DNA from: Channallabes apus
Taxonomy: Eukaryota; Chordata; Actinopteri; Siluriformes; Clariidae
Assembly: GCA_030522415.1 (NCBI GenBank)
Contig: CM060121.1
Coordinates: 11,040,976 to 11,104,975 of the forward strand
DNA length: 64,000 nucleotides
Direction of reading: 5' to 3'
Position 1 is the first letter of the stretch, and each line of letters begins with the position of its first letter. Shown here piece by piece: positions 37,061 through 49,179 of the stretch. Position numbers and translations under genes: made by a program. The notes beneath the pieces are model-generated. The model was given only the letters and a program-made list of their open reading frames with translations, had not been told where the DNA came from and did not search any database.

Positions 37061-38889
37061 AAAGAGGACAGGATGGGAAATGTAGTTGAGTGGAGTGGAA
37101 AAGAAAGGCTGTAGTTTGTTTGTTTCCTTTGGCTTGTGCCAGGGGGATTAGAGAAGGCCAAATGTTACACCTGTGGACAGTCAGACAGCAGATACACATG
37201 CACGCATGCAGGTACACACACTTGTTGCTGGTACTGTGTCTCCCATCAGTATGGACCTATCTTTAATCTTTTGTAATGAAGAGAGCTCAGACAGAGCGGC
37301 TGCAAGAAACCTTTTCTAGCACAAAGCTCTGCTGTTGGCTCTGTCTCCCCCTCTTGCATATCAGTCAACACGAAGATAGTTCATTTAGATTACCTCCTCA
37401 TACTGTGCCCTTTCAAAGCCTACTGCTATAATGCCGATATTGTTCTCTGTGTGACTCGTCCCAAACTGTTCCAGATTGTTAAACAATGTCCTTTAATAAT
37501 TTTACCACATGTTGAAGTAAGTTAACATTGTTTTGCACTGAATCTGAGCTCAGTAGGATTCTGGGTCATAGGTTATTCATTCTGGAACTGAGACAGACTT
37601 GACCTTATGGATGGGATTTCTTTTGTGAGTAGTTCCTCAATTCCATCTCTCTCTTATCTCTGGAAGTTTTTGCTTACCACTGTCGCCTCAGCTTTGATGA
37701 AATGATATTGAGTTGAATTGAACCTAAGATGAAAAAAATAATTTTTTTCACAACTGGGTGATTTGTCTAGAATCCTTCATCAGGCAACTGGGAACACCAT
37801 GTGACAGTTACAGTAGTGACAGTTAGTCTGGTGTCAGGGCTTTTGTGTTCTGTCAGGGTCCTGTGTATCTGCTTCTCACCACTGGTCATACACACTGAAC
37901 ACTGAAGCATTTCGCATAGCATGACAATGCCACATTGAGCAAAGTAGCTAACATCTGATAAGTTGTACTATCACTAAAAGTCATACTCTTAAATTTCACT
38001 AGCGCTTTTTTGTGCAGTGAGAAGGACACAATACATGTACAATTCAGATATTACTTAAAGGCTTGGATGTATGAAAAGTTCAGACCACGCTTGTCTTTGT
38101 TTAGAAATCCCTCTGCATAAGCCTGGCCAAATACACAGTTTTTAGGAATGTTTCCTCTGCAGTTCTACAACTTTAGAAAAATCTTCCTCTCATTCTATCA
38201 TTTGTACCTGAACTCTGCATATTGTCAACAACATACCTTACCATAACTCATGAACTAATGTAAGTATGTGTTCCTACAAGTTCAGGGTAGGCATGCCGAA
38301 CATTCTAACTGGTTATGTATACTTAGATTTTCTTTTTACACTCATTCTCATATGCAGGTTGTTGACAGCTTTTTTAACAATATCTGTGTTATTTATGCTA
38401 TATGAGTAACAGACCATTTGTAAGATGCCCGTTTCACTGGCTTTTAATGCTAGGAGGCATTTTCTATAAACCCCACATTCTGGAACATAAATCCACGGAA
38501 GCGCATGCAAGATAAACAGCACAACATGAGCCATTAGTTAGTTTTGTGTACTTTGGAGCATTCCCTTATTGTTGGTCATGAGCCAATAGCCACAAACCCC
38601 ATCATGCTTGCTTCCATATGTAGAGTACTTATAGCACAACAAGGCTCTATTGCTCTATTGTCTGAACCTGACTAAAATTACAAAACGTCATTAGAAATGT
38701 ACACGGCTAAGACTCTACATCTAGAATCCTAAATGCTATTAATTGCACATCTCTACAACAGCCCAAAACAGAGGTTTCAACGTTTTTGCACACAGGGACT
38801 CCTTTAACTGTCTCTAAACTTCCCTGGACTTACTAGCTTACTAACACACAGTATGACTGTAAATCTATCTCTGCCATCTGCCATCATTT

Positions 38890-39120
38890 TCAAATGAAAA
38901 TGGGATCTCTGTTAATTCTGGTTGCTCTCAATGTTTCCACCTATTGCCATCTTAGGGAGCTTTTCCTTGCCACCATCACCCTTGGCTTGCTTATCAGGGA
39001 CAATCTTATAATTTAGATTTAATATATATGCTCAAACATTTCAAACTCATTACCCTATTTTTTTATTCTGTAAAGCTGCTTTGCGACGGTTAAAGTGCTA
39101 TGTAAATAAAATTCTGTTGT
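38890..39120 (+). repeat. interspersed repeat with retroposon-like 3' tail
   Basis: The sequence (ctggttgctctcaatgtttc … gagcttttccttgccacc … gtaaagctgctttgcgac) ending ctatgtaaataaaattctg is of a type scattered widely in fish genomes. A shorter related piece is at about 37640-37725 (ggaagtttttgcttaccact, gaaatgatattgagttgaat). The class was not determined. Confidence 0.5.
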
Positions 39121-40734
39121 GGTCTTGAACTAAATGCCTCTTAGAATTATCTGTGTTCTTGTGCAGAGAGGATGGAGAGCACATACCCTATTGTCACATT
39201 GAACAAATCTGCTAATTGGAAGATGTGTGAATGAAGACGTTGCTGAGGTGACATGTATAATCAAGGTGTGCAAGCTATGAAGACTTAGCCCAAATAATAT
39301 CATGTAGAACACACATGCTACAGTATATTTGAGGCCTCACTAAGCAAACAAGCCACATATTAACATGAGGGATGTATAGTCAGATCTGTAAAGTGTTTTG
39401 TTCAGTGGCAAAATTTTGCTGCTGTCCAAATACTTGGAACATTGAACTGTCTGGGTATATGTACAGTATGTGTGTAAGCGTGAACACACTATAAGGCTTA
39501 GCCTAAAACAAACATGAGGAGGATGTCGCTGTGTGTTGTATTTTTAGGCAGATCCTCTTCAGCGTTTATGTTTAAATGTTTGCTAAACCCCAAGAGAGAA
39601 GGCACAGCCTGTCCATATAAAACGACGCTAATTTATTACAGCCTGCACCGGTGGCTACAATTCTATAAATATTGGTGTGTATGTGTGTGAACGATAAGCC
39701 TGCATTATAGCCTCTATCCTTTCTCTTTCAACTGCCGGTACCTTATGTCAGTTAAAGAGCTTGGAAGAGCTGCTGGGCAATTAGTGTGCTTAGTGTTGCG
39801 TGTTCCTGCTTGAGGCTCTGGTCTGCTGCCTTCTGGCTAGGAACAGAGAGGAGGCATTATTCCTTAGCTTTATGGCTCTTGTAAAATCTCAGGCAGTACA
39901 ACAGTGGACTTCACAAACACATGATTGCAGACCTGCACAGGTGTAGCAGCACGCCCGGCCAGGCCACTAACTAATCCCTCATACATCACACAGCTGTGCC
40001 AAGGCACCAGTGACTATTACATTCCTTATACACACACATACATATATATATATTGTATTATATCTTGCCTGTGCCTGCACTGCTCCACTGTAAAATCCTC
40101 CATTATCATGTTTTTCAACATGTATTAATCACCATTCTCCCAGTTAGTCATGTACTGTATGTGACACACACTGCTTCTAGAGCTGGGCAATATGTCCTAT
40201 AAAATGAATCTTCAATTTTTTAAAAACAATTTTTTTTTAAAGCAAAAACAATATAACCAAACATATACTCCTTGTTTGGACTAAAAGTGCAAACTAACAA
40301 GTTTTCTTGTTATTTTAGAAAAACAGTAGAACAACATACACTCCTCTTTTTGTAATTAATAAAGTGCAAACTTTCAGCAATCTTTACAAATTCTGGTTAT
40401 TCTATGGTTATATTAGCAAAACATGTGGGATTGGTAAAGTGCAAGCTGCAGACCTAAATTACTCGTTACAAAAAAAAAAGTTATATATATTTTTTTTTTT
40501 TAATTACTGAAGAAAAACTATTTTGTAAACCACATGCAACTTACATGCTAAATAAAATCAAACAGGTGCCTGACAGCATTTCACATGTTTTAGCAGTGAA
40601 CACAAGCCTGTCCACTGCATCAGGTTTGAGGTATACCCTGTGGCATCGATAAAATCCCATAAATCTGAATTAATTGATAATAATGATTAATCGTGCAGCT
40701 CTAACTGCTTCATTTTTTTAATGGACAAACTTAC

Positions 40735-40836
40735 CCGGGTAAATGAATCTGTTTTTCATCACCTCGTCCTTCTTTCTCTCTTCTTTGTCACTTGTTCTTG
40801 CAGGCTTGCTCCTTTTCTCTAAATCCTCTGCTGCCT
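40735..40836 (-). other. vasn: candidate internal 5' exon of vasorin with in-frame upstream ATG
   Basis: On the minus strand an excellent acceptor (ctctgtctgtttcag) and an excellent donor (ccgg|gtaagttt) bound 102 nt. Only one of the three frames is open through it; it encodes a charged stretch including EDLEKRSK and DKEERKKDEVMKNR. Joined to the acceptor before the coding exon, that frame runs directly into the vasorin ATG (…YPG, then LSVRST, then MKPF). An ATG inside this exon would then start a protein with 15 additional residues before the usual Met. The exon lies inside the interval expected for the vasorin 5' intron. It could equally be a plain 5' UTR exon or a chance splice-site pair. 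Confidence 0.45.
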
Positions 40837-41660
40837 CTGAAACAGACAGAGGAAAGCGGTGGCTAATAAGAGATGAGCATGTGTGTACTGTATGTGCGGC
40901 TCAGCCTCTGTTGCAGATGTGACAACATGATGTAATGTCATACAAGGCCTGCTGTCTGTGACTTTTTTTTTTCTTCTTTCACTTTAATAAACTATGTAAT
41001 GGCAGATCAGATTTGAAAAGTAAAACTGCTATATTTTCCATGATTTTTATTAGTTTTAAATACGGATAATTTTTTGTTGCTCGAACAGCTAGAATACAAA
41101 TGATGAAGATACTTGAATAGTGGTACATGAACAGTTCAGTAATGGTAATAAAATTAATCTGCAGTGTGTGTTTACCTCTAAACAGACCCTGATCTAACAT
41201 CACTCGACATTTTAGTTTTTTGCATCTAAAGTCAGTACTCTATCAGAAACATGTCTGCATAGTACAACATTAGTTCTAATACTGAGAACTAGCTGTTACA
41301 AATGTTTGTATTGTCTGGCACATACACAAGGATGACCAAGGATAAGGTCAGAGACCATCAGTTAGAGCATTTGCTTAAGTTATACTGTACTTTTTAAATA
41401 TTTTTTTGCTTGTTGATCCAAACTTTTGGACCACCCTGTATAGACTTGTGTAAAGGAGGAAGCGAAGTTCCAAAAAACCAGGGGAACGGTCGAACGTGTC
41501 AGCTGTCAATAAATTGTGTAGGCATTTCCGTGTCATATGCACACACACACACACACACACAAACAAACAAGTACACACAGCTTTCAGTTGGCATGCAAGG
41601 TGACAGCTTTCTAGTCTGTCAACACCTTTTTTAACAGTATCAGCTTAGAGAGAGAGGGAG

Positions 41661-41805
41661 TGTGTGTGTGTGCGCGCGCGTGTGTATGTGTGTGTGTGTG
41701 TGTGTGGGTTGCTGTCAAATTCCGGCTTAGCATGCTTGAGAATTATGTGTCTGAAAAGGTAACAACGTCTACTTTGAGGTAGTTGGTGCATGCACGCGCG
41801 TGTAG

Positions 41806-41872
<67 letters not shown>
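41661..41872. repeat. two adjacent (TG)n tracts
   Basis: 41661-41706 (TG with a cgcgcgcg block) and 41811-41872 (pure TG) are separated by about 100 bp of unique sequence. CA tracts at 41539-41560 and 42028-42050 flank them, so opposite-polarity tracts lie within 500 bp. Confidence 0.93.
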
Positions 41873-41876
<4 letters not shown>

Positions 41877-42553
41877 TTCTGTAATACCTAAGGTAGTTAA
41901 GACAGAGTAAGCTTTTGCACAGCGTAACGTGTGTGCAGTAAGTACAGTAGAAAACAGTGTGTCCCTGTGACTGCCTACAGATGACAGCTCCAATCAAGCA
42001 TGTCATTATTTGAAGCACAAAATAACATACACACACACACACACACACACTGTTTCTATATCTTTTTTAATCTAAAATGTCCAACATGGATTTTTCAAAC
42101 ATTTCTGTACATGCATATGAATTCCACATTGATTCATCAAACCCAGTGTACACACTTGTGTCATTTAAAACAACACAATAAGTATAAAAAGGCGAAATCA
42201 GTTTAGTTGCTGAAACCATTTCTGGAGGTGAGACGCACATCTCAGCCAGATGTCATACATGTGTAACTGTGTCGGTGTCTCTAAAACACCTGTGACAACC
42301 ATAAGCTTACCATTACAGTACATTACATCATGATCCACGAGAGTCATAAAGGAGGTTAAAATCAGCATCTTAAATTCTCATGTATTGACGCAGCACTATC
42401 TTCTGTGTAAAACTACTGAAGTGGAAAGTAATAGATTGATTTGCATATTAACGCTTGACATGAAAATCAGATGTTAATCTGGATAACTAGAAACATTTGA
42501 CTACGTTTGTGTGTTGTTTATTTCCTGTGTAAATAAACAAAGTAAACCCTGAA

Positions 42554-42700
42554 GGGTCGGGGTAGCTCAGTGGTTAAGGCATTGGACTACGGTTTGGAAG
42601 GTCCTGGGTTCAAATCCCACAAACCACCAGGTTGTCCCTGTTGGGCGCTTTACCCTCAGCTGCTCAGATGTATATTGAGATAAAAAAATGACATCTCTAT
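42554..42700 (+). repeat. tRNA-derived SINE, second copy
   Basis: The head ggtagctcagtggttaaggc, a ggttcaaatccc B box and the Gly/Ser-like body match the minus-strand copy at 1413-1608. The 3' part is diverged and seems to fade out near 42700. Confidence 0.72.
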
Positions 42701-43051
42701 GTCGCTGTACCAGTGCAGTGTTCCACTGCTGTTTGTTCAGATTTAATATATACTGTACGTGTTACGGATGAAATGTTACTATCATTTGCAAGTCTAGTAC
42801 AACATGACCCTCTTGAAACTAGTTTCTTATTACACATCTTACTAAAGTACACTCATGTGTTGCCAAACTTGTAAAACAACTTCACAAAAAATTTTTGTAT
42901 CCTAGTCATAACAGATAAATGGGCTTCATGTAGTGCAGCTCTAATAATCCTTGTCTCTCTCTTACTCTTTCTCTCTTTACTGGACACAATGCTGTGTGGT
43001 TGGCTGTTTATTTGTATCAGTGTTAACCTGTTAAAATCTCAACTTACCCGT

Positions 43052-43089
43052 ATGTGTGTGTGTGGGTGTGTGTGTGTGTGTGTGTGTGC
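43052..43089. repeat. (TG)n microsatellite
   Basis: TG tract with one ggg interruption. Confidence 0.93.
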
Positions 43090-45435
43090 ATTCCTCACTC
43101 TCCTGGAAGTTTATACGGTTAAAGTGTGCCGCTCTAAAGATGAAAATGCCCTGATTCACACCCCAGGGCTCATCTGCTGAAAAGATGTCAAAATGACAGA
43201 CAAACACGGATCATGAGACTGCCCTACTGAAAATGTCTCACAAAAAAGTTTTTTTACAGACAATACCATGTGCTGAATGTGTTCAGTGATTTGTAATTTA
43301 ATTAAAATTCATGAAATCTTGCCAGCCTCTAAAAATCACAAGACTTTCTAAAGCTGCATCCGGGAGAAGATTTCTTTAAAAGGTGCCTTCTGCATTTTCC
43401 ACAGTTAAGTAAAAAACATGGGTTTTCATACATCAGTATATACAAAAATAAGAATTTAAATAAATTACATATTTTATATAATCATGATATTTTATTATGT
43501 GCCCCATAGCAGCTTGTTATAATAAGTGCTTAACCTAGGAACAAGCTCACTCACTTCTAGAAAAGAAATTCCTGGCATCTACGTGCAGAATATACTCAGA
43601 TACACATTTCACACACAGCTATCGTAAAGTGGTCATTTTCTCTGCCACTCTGGAACGAGGATCAGCTAAAAAGGCTCCTGAGCGAGCACACACATATGGT
43701 TGAGGTGGAACTCTGAGCATAGCATTGAGATTAGGTAACTGTAGATTCATGAAATTGTGTGTGTGTGCACGCATGTGTGTTATCAGACTGACGCTTGCAT
43801 CAAACTCGGTGTATGACATTATCATAAAGAAATCTTGAGCTAGTTCTCATTTATCTTCTAATCAGTTTTTGAGTGAAGTTTAAGTGTTTCTCTTGCTGAC
43901 TTGTTTGAATGTGCATTAGTCATTAACTGTAGCTGGTTAAGTATTTGACCTTGTGTGGAGTTCAAGGCTGTGGTCAAACATGGCTCTTAGTGTGTTTCTG
44001 AGCAGCTATTTCTATCAGTGCAGTGTTTTTTTGTTGTTGTTTTTGTTGCCTCCTCCGTTTCAGGCCTCATTTCTCCAATTACAGTTCTTTCAGAGTGTAA
44101 TTACAATCTTTAGAAGATTAAAAGTCATTTCTCTTCTTTTACTGCTTGCCTGAAACGCTGCAATTTTGTGGTGGCTTCCTGAGATGCGTTCACTCCCTCT
44201 GCTCCCTTTCTTTCTGTCTCTCTCTCTCTCTTTTTCTGCCAAGGAAAAATGAGTGGACAAAGTAGCAGCATTCTGATTTTATTCATGGTGCTTCAAATGG
44301 GGAATGAGACAGCAGTCAGTTGGCCAAAGTGTACATAGTAGGTTGTAGATGAAAGAAAATGGCTGAAACGGGGACGGTTTAGGGTTTGTACAGCTTGTGG
44401 CCATGGCATAAAGCACCTGCATGTGTTCATTTACGCTGAATTTTTGATGTGGTTTTTCTCAATGCATCATTTAGGACTATTTATCAAACTCTGCTTTAGT
44501 TTGCTTTGGCAGGGACAAAGCTTTAATTCACCCACTCACTGCTTGGTGGGTTGACTGTTGAATCATTGGCACTGTATATACTGTATGATAAAATCTCAGA
44601 AAGCTGAGCTACAATAAGATGTGAAAGACCTGATCACATAAAAATGCTTTCAATCTCACCACAAAATATTTTACTGTGACTCACAGCAACTTACAATGTC
44701 ATTAAAAAAATTAATGCAGTGCATTTTAATTTCCATAGTGCTCTTAACATTAAATTCTGTCAAAGTAGTTTTCCTGAATCCACAATACAGACTTAGACCC
44801 CTAGCAAACCTGAAGCGAAGTTGGCATGAAGGAGAAACCTTGTTCCAGACTCATAAAGGACTTGGGGATATGTAACAATATGTAATGTGCTTATGTGATT
44901 GGTGGCCTACAGATTGTCTCTGTTACTGGTTCTGATGCCCTTGAACTATTTGCTAGAAAGATAAAGATTTCCCTGTCTGCCTACTGACTCAGGTCTCACC
45001 CTCCCTAACAGTGTTTAACTCTCTAATCCTTCTGTCGAGAAGTTGTGGCAAAGGACACACAGCTCCTAATCAGTATTAAAAAGAAAAATAAGCAGGCCAG
45101 TGCATGTGTCTTTATCATCAGAAATAGGGACAAAAGTTACTAAATAAACACCAATAATGAATTTCTTACTACTGAATTGGCCAAAGTCTTTGTTTTTTCA
45201 GGTTTTTTTGAACTGAGCACCATCATTTTGCTTTCAAATAGTTTGCCAAAGCAAGCATACTGATGGACCAAAGAATACAATGAGCTATTTGAAGAAGAGA
45301 AAACAGAGATGCACTGGCTGTATTAAAAAGGAAAATATTTCACAGCTACTCTCTAGATGTCATTTGAGAGGAAAAGGCAGACAGGGCACAGGTCTATAAC
45401 ACAGCCTTTTAAGATCATCCTGCTGCTTTGGCAAG

Positions 45436-45438
<3 letters not shown>

Positions 45439-45509
<71 letters not shown>
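45439..45509. repeat. (TG)n microsatellite
   Basis: Uninterrupted TG tract of about 35 units. Confidence 0.96.
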
Positions 45510-45512
<3 letters not shown>

Positions 45513-46521
45513 AATAGTCAGTTTAGCAGAAAGTCCGGCTGCTGTTCTGCAGTTTGAGTGATGTTGTTTGGACAGGGTAGTGGAGGATCAGCAGGGGACT
45601 GTTATTCTCACTCTACATCTACTGCAGAGAAACCTGGTAGTTAAAGCAATGTGTGCCACATGCATAACTGTACACTCTTCATGACTCTTTTTGAAACTTT
45701 TTTTATGTTTGATAAAATGTAGTTACAGTAGGTATTTAGAAAATAGCAACAACTGCTGTGAAATGTTTCTTTACATTTTTATATCCTGTTGAGGTGAAAG
45801 TGAATAGGAGTGAAATAAAAGTTTCTTGTTTGTTTTTAAATCACGATGTGACTGACTACAGCACTGACCAAATCTTAGTGATTTAGGGTTAATTCATGAA
45901 TCTGTGATTTAGTTAATTCACCCGGTATGTTCACATCAAGCCAGAGCTCTCTTAAAGGTGCAAAGTAAATACTTCAGTACCTATTTCTTTTAATTATCTA
46001 AAAAAAAAAAGAAAAATATATAAACACAAGAATAGGTCTTTATAAGGTTAAAATAATATTTAACTCTTGATTTAACAACTAAGTCTCAAGCTCCAGCTCT
46101 AGGTCCAATGTTTTAGAAGCAGAGTTTTGCATATAAACTGTAAAAATGCATTTAATAACTAGTTACCTGCACAAGATTATATTTGCTTCAAAAATAATAA
46201 TAATAATAAATAAAAACTTAATGTTTCATCAGTATGATGGTGCTCTGAGGACAGAGCACAAGTCTTTACTTCTTTTTTTGTTTGTCTAAATTATCCTTTT
46301 ACTGTATATTCTTTTTACTGTCACACAGATACCTGCAAACAGCACCAAAAATGTATATGGACTGTTGTATTTTTAGTCTGTATCCTTTATATGAGAAGGT
46401 GCAAGTGATGCAGTTTTAAATAGCACTTAGCGTAATGCTTTAATGTTTGTACCACTCCTGTAACAAGGAAAATACATTTAATCACTTTATGTCTGACATT
46501 CAAATGGTTACATCAGTAGCG

Positions 46522-46524
<3 letters not shown>

Positions 46525-46588
<64 letters not shown>
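46525..46588. repeat. (AT)32 microsatellite
   Basis: Uninterrupted AT tract of 64 bp, self-complementary and able to form a cruciform. It lies about 400 bp from the CpG-rich block. Confidence 0.96.
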
Positions 46589-46591
<3 letters not shown>

Positions 46592-47497
46592 AATAATAAG
46601 TTCATCTATGTACAGTAGAATTATTTTATTCTACAAAAATGAACTGTATTACAAAAATGAGGTGCAAATATAAAAGCTCACCAGGAACGATTATGATCTG
46701 GTTTAAAAAAATATTTAAAAAAAAGAAATTAACACAATTTGACCGTCCTTATCTCCAGGAAAATACAGTATATGGCCAGAGCTTTGTTTAGGTTAGAAGG
46801 CAGATAGGAGAGAGGGGAGTTTTAAGATTAATTAAACCTAGCTCTGATACAGGGGGAAATATGGCAGAAAAATCTCGGCAAAAAAAAACTTGATCATGAG
46901 ATAATCATTTGCTCCCAATTTCTGTCTAACCCTCTCAGTGTTAAACAATGAGACAGACAGGAGCGCTGCTTTAACTGCTCAGAATAGTCCTGCACATCCA
47001 GCACGCGCGTCTCCGAGCTGACCTGTAGATAATTCACTACTAGTTCAGTGTAACAGACTCGGTGGACTGCGCGGTCCGGGTGTGATGTCTGATGATGTCT
47101 GATGATGTGTGGTGATGTGCGACTCCGTATAAGGAAAAGCGGGTAAAAACGCCTCCCGGTGTCCTGGGTGTCCTGCGGTGAGACAGTGCGGGACTCTCCG
47201 AATCATCAGAGGGACTTCACGCAAGTCCATGGAGATACAGGGGGCGTCTAAAGTTTCATTAAAACCCGCTCTCATCACTTTTTTAAAGATACATTTATCA
47301 TGTGTTGCTAATATGTAAATAATATCACCCGGGGAACATAGACTTTTTGTTGCTCGTTTTTTTTTTTTGTTACTCTGACACAGATCATAATTCTGTGCTT
47401 TTATGCTCTAAAGGGAAATCACCTCTCAGTCTAATGTCTTTTTCGTTTCATCATTACTAGCTTCGTTTTGTTTAAATTGTTGAAATTAGCCACTTAC

Positions 47498-47530
47498 CGA
47501 GCGCATTAACGCATCTTCCCAGCAAAGTTT
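47498..47530 (-). other. alternative minus-strand splice donor in CpG-rich block
   Basis: The minus strand reads gcgctcgg|gtaagtgg, a strong donor that could end an alternative first exon or a second non-coding exon of vasorin. The 5' limit of such an exon is not determined. Confidence 0.3.
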
Positions 47531-47631
47531 AGTTTCTTATTCAGGAGGTAAAGCCTTGTTAAGCCGCCATTAAATAAAATCCCGTGAACTCCGCTCGCTT
47601 TATTTCACCGGTTTACACACCGAGACGCTGA

Positions 47632-47672
47632 TCTCTCTCTCTCTCTCTCTCTCGCTCGCTCGCTCGCTCTCT
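47632..47672. repeat. (CT)n/(CTCG)n tract in CpG block
   Basis: A CT repeat changes into four ctcg units, then ctct, immediately downstream (minus-strand sense) of predicted vasorin exon 1. On the minus strand it is a GA/GAGC repeat, similar to GAGA-type promoter tracts. Confidence 0.92.
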
Positions 47673-47712
47673 AGTGCGCGCGCAGCCGTGCGTGTCCGCG
47701 CAGTGTACTTAC

Positions 47713-47830
47713 GGCTCGCGCCTCAGCCCGCTTAGAGCAAACAGAGGTTTTACCGGCGAGTAGGCTGGGCCAGGTTACGAGTGGGCGTGGTAAACAGAGC
47801 CACACGCCCGCGAGCGCATACTCTAAAGCT
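47713..47830 (-). other. vasn: predicted vasorin non-coding exon 1 (5' end uncertain)
   Basis: The minus strand reads gaggcgcgagcc|gtaagtacac, a consensus donor at 47712, in the CpG-rich block. A TGA lies in frame 10 nt before the donor in the frame that would continue into the 40735-40836 exon, so any extension of vasorin must begin after it. The transcription start is only guessed, at about 47800-47850; no TATA box was seen. Confidence 0.42.
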
Positions 47831-48020
47831 GCGCTGCATATTTCGGTTTGCATCGTGTTATAACTCACCCAACCGGTACACACAAGCATGCGGAGACACA
47901 GTGCTTCTGAATACACATATCTCTCAGCTTCTTAAACAAAACGTAGAATGCATTTTAAATGCAGACACTAATCACTAGCGCTTCTATGGGATCAGCCTTT
48001 ACTCCCTATGTGCATCAGTT

Positions 48021-48290
48021 AGCCGGTTCACAGGTTTTTCCTTCCTTGGATTATTTTTGGTACGTCCTGACTACTGCAGACTGGGAACATCCCACAAGAC
48101 CCGCAGTTTTGGTGTTGCTCTGACCCAGTGCTCCAGCCATCACAATTTGGCCCCAGTTAAAGTCACAAAAATCCTAATGCTTGCCCATTTTTCAGTTTCC
48201 AACACATCAACTTCAGGAAAAAAGGTTTGCTTGCTGCCTAATATGTACCACTCACTTCCAGCCATTGTATTGAGATATTGAAATTGTAGC
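48021..48290 (-). mobile_element. Tc1-like remnant, segment A
   Basis: agccggttcacaggtttttc, actgcagactgggaacatcc and ctccagccatcacaatttgg correspond to the N-terminal-coding half of a common fish Tc1-like element read in reverse. The segment that would normally precede it is instead at 49180-49447. Confidence 0.55.
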
Positions 48291-49091
48291 AAGGGCATAG
48301 GTTTGCTCTGGACATTGGTGGGGACCTATGACTCCAACTAATCCCTCACCCCCCCCAATCCTCTGCCCCACCCACCAACCCCCCACCCCAACTCCGTCCA
48401 TGGAATGCATGTTTTTTTAATATGCTGCAAAATGCAAAATCACTTTACATTAATACTAGCAATGCTTCGATTGATATTAATCCACTCGAAATGCAATTAA
48501 TTAAGTTAAATTAATGAACAGTGTAATGTTAAAGGAATGTTTAATAACTGACAAAAAGATAGTCTTTAATAAAAAAAACTATTCTTTATTGAGCCATAGT
48601 GCAAATTTTACATCTCAAACATCAGTATATATAAAAGTAAATTACATCTAAAATACTACTGTTAGGTACCACACAACAGCTCAATGCCTATTGGTCCTAT
48701 ATGAAGGAGACAAAAACATGCCTTCGCCTCTCGTTAACAGAAATAAACTGCTGGCATATTTGTTTGACATCAATATTGTCCAGACTGTTCTTTTTTCTTC
48801 TGATAAACACTAAAGAAGACATTTTGTAGAATGCTGAAAACCTGTAACCATTGATTTACACAGTATTTGTTTTTCCTCCTACTGAAGTCAATGTTTAACG
48901 GTTTTCAGCTTTTTTTCATAATATCTTATTTTGTATTCAACAAAATACAGAAAATCATAAAAGTTTGGAACCACTTAAGGAGTAAAGGTTAATACAGGTT
49001 TCAATAGAAAGGATTTAGAACACACAGGTTATTATTGTTTTGGTGGCAGTGGGTGGCAAACATCCTTGTGCCGTGTCTTCCTCATGTAAAC

Positions 49092-49115
49092 CACACACAC
49101 ACACACACACATACA

Positions 49116-49154
<39 letters not shown>
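49092..49154. repeat. (CA)n microsatellite
   Basis: CA tract with two atacac interruptions. Confidence 0.95.
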
Positions 49155-49156
<2 letters not shown>

Positions 49157-49179
49157 CCATCCACATGATACACAACAAA

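Larger units (their letters stand above)
33509..47497 (-). other. vasn: predicted vasorin 5' intron
   Basis: It lies between the vasorin acceptor and the CpG-block donors and is nearly free of young transposons. It contains the candidate exon 40735-40836, a SINE at 42554, a repeat tail at 38890 and several TG/CA tracts. Confidence 0.45.
46960..47840 (-). promoter_or_regulatory. vasn: CpG-rich block, probable vasorin promoter
   Basis: CpG density is far above the surrounding AT-rich intron, with runs such as cgcgcgtctccg, gcgcgcgcagccg and cccgcgagcgc. On the minus strand it contains a GC/CACCC-type box (accacgcccac) and an octamer-like atgcaaa near 47850. It holds two strong minus-strand splice donors (47712 and 47497). 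It is the only CpG-island-like block in the window and lies 14 kb upstream of the vasorin coding exon, so promoter function for vasorin is the simplest reading. Confidence 0.6.

Noticed and set aside
41743..42048. 101-codon and similar ORFs with His-Thr or Val-Cys repeats
   Set aside because: They are translations of TG/CA microsatellites; the same applies at 23436, 28398, 45357 and 60689.
42554..42630. tRNA gene
   Set aside because: The tRNA-like A and B boxes are the promoter head of a SINE; no acceptor-stem pairing was seen.
47671..47916. 81-codon ORF in the CpG-rich block
   Set aside because: It crosses a strong minus-strand splice donor and matches no family; more likely 5' UTR and promoter sequence.
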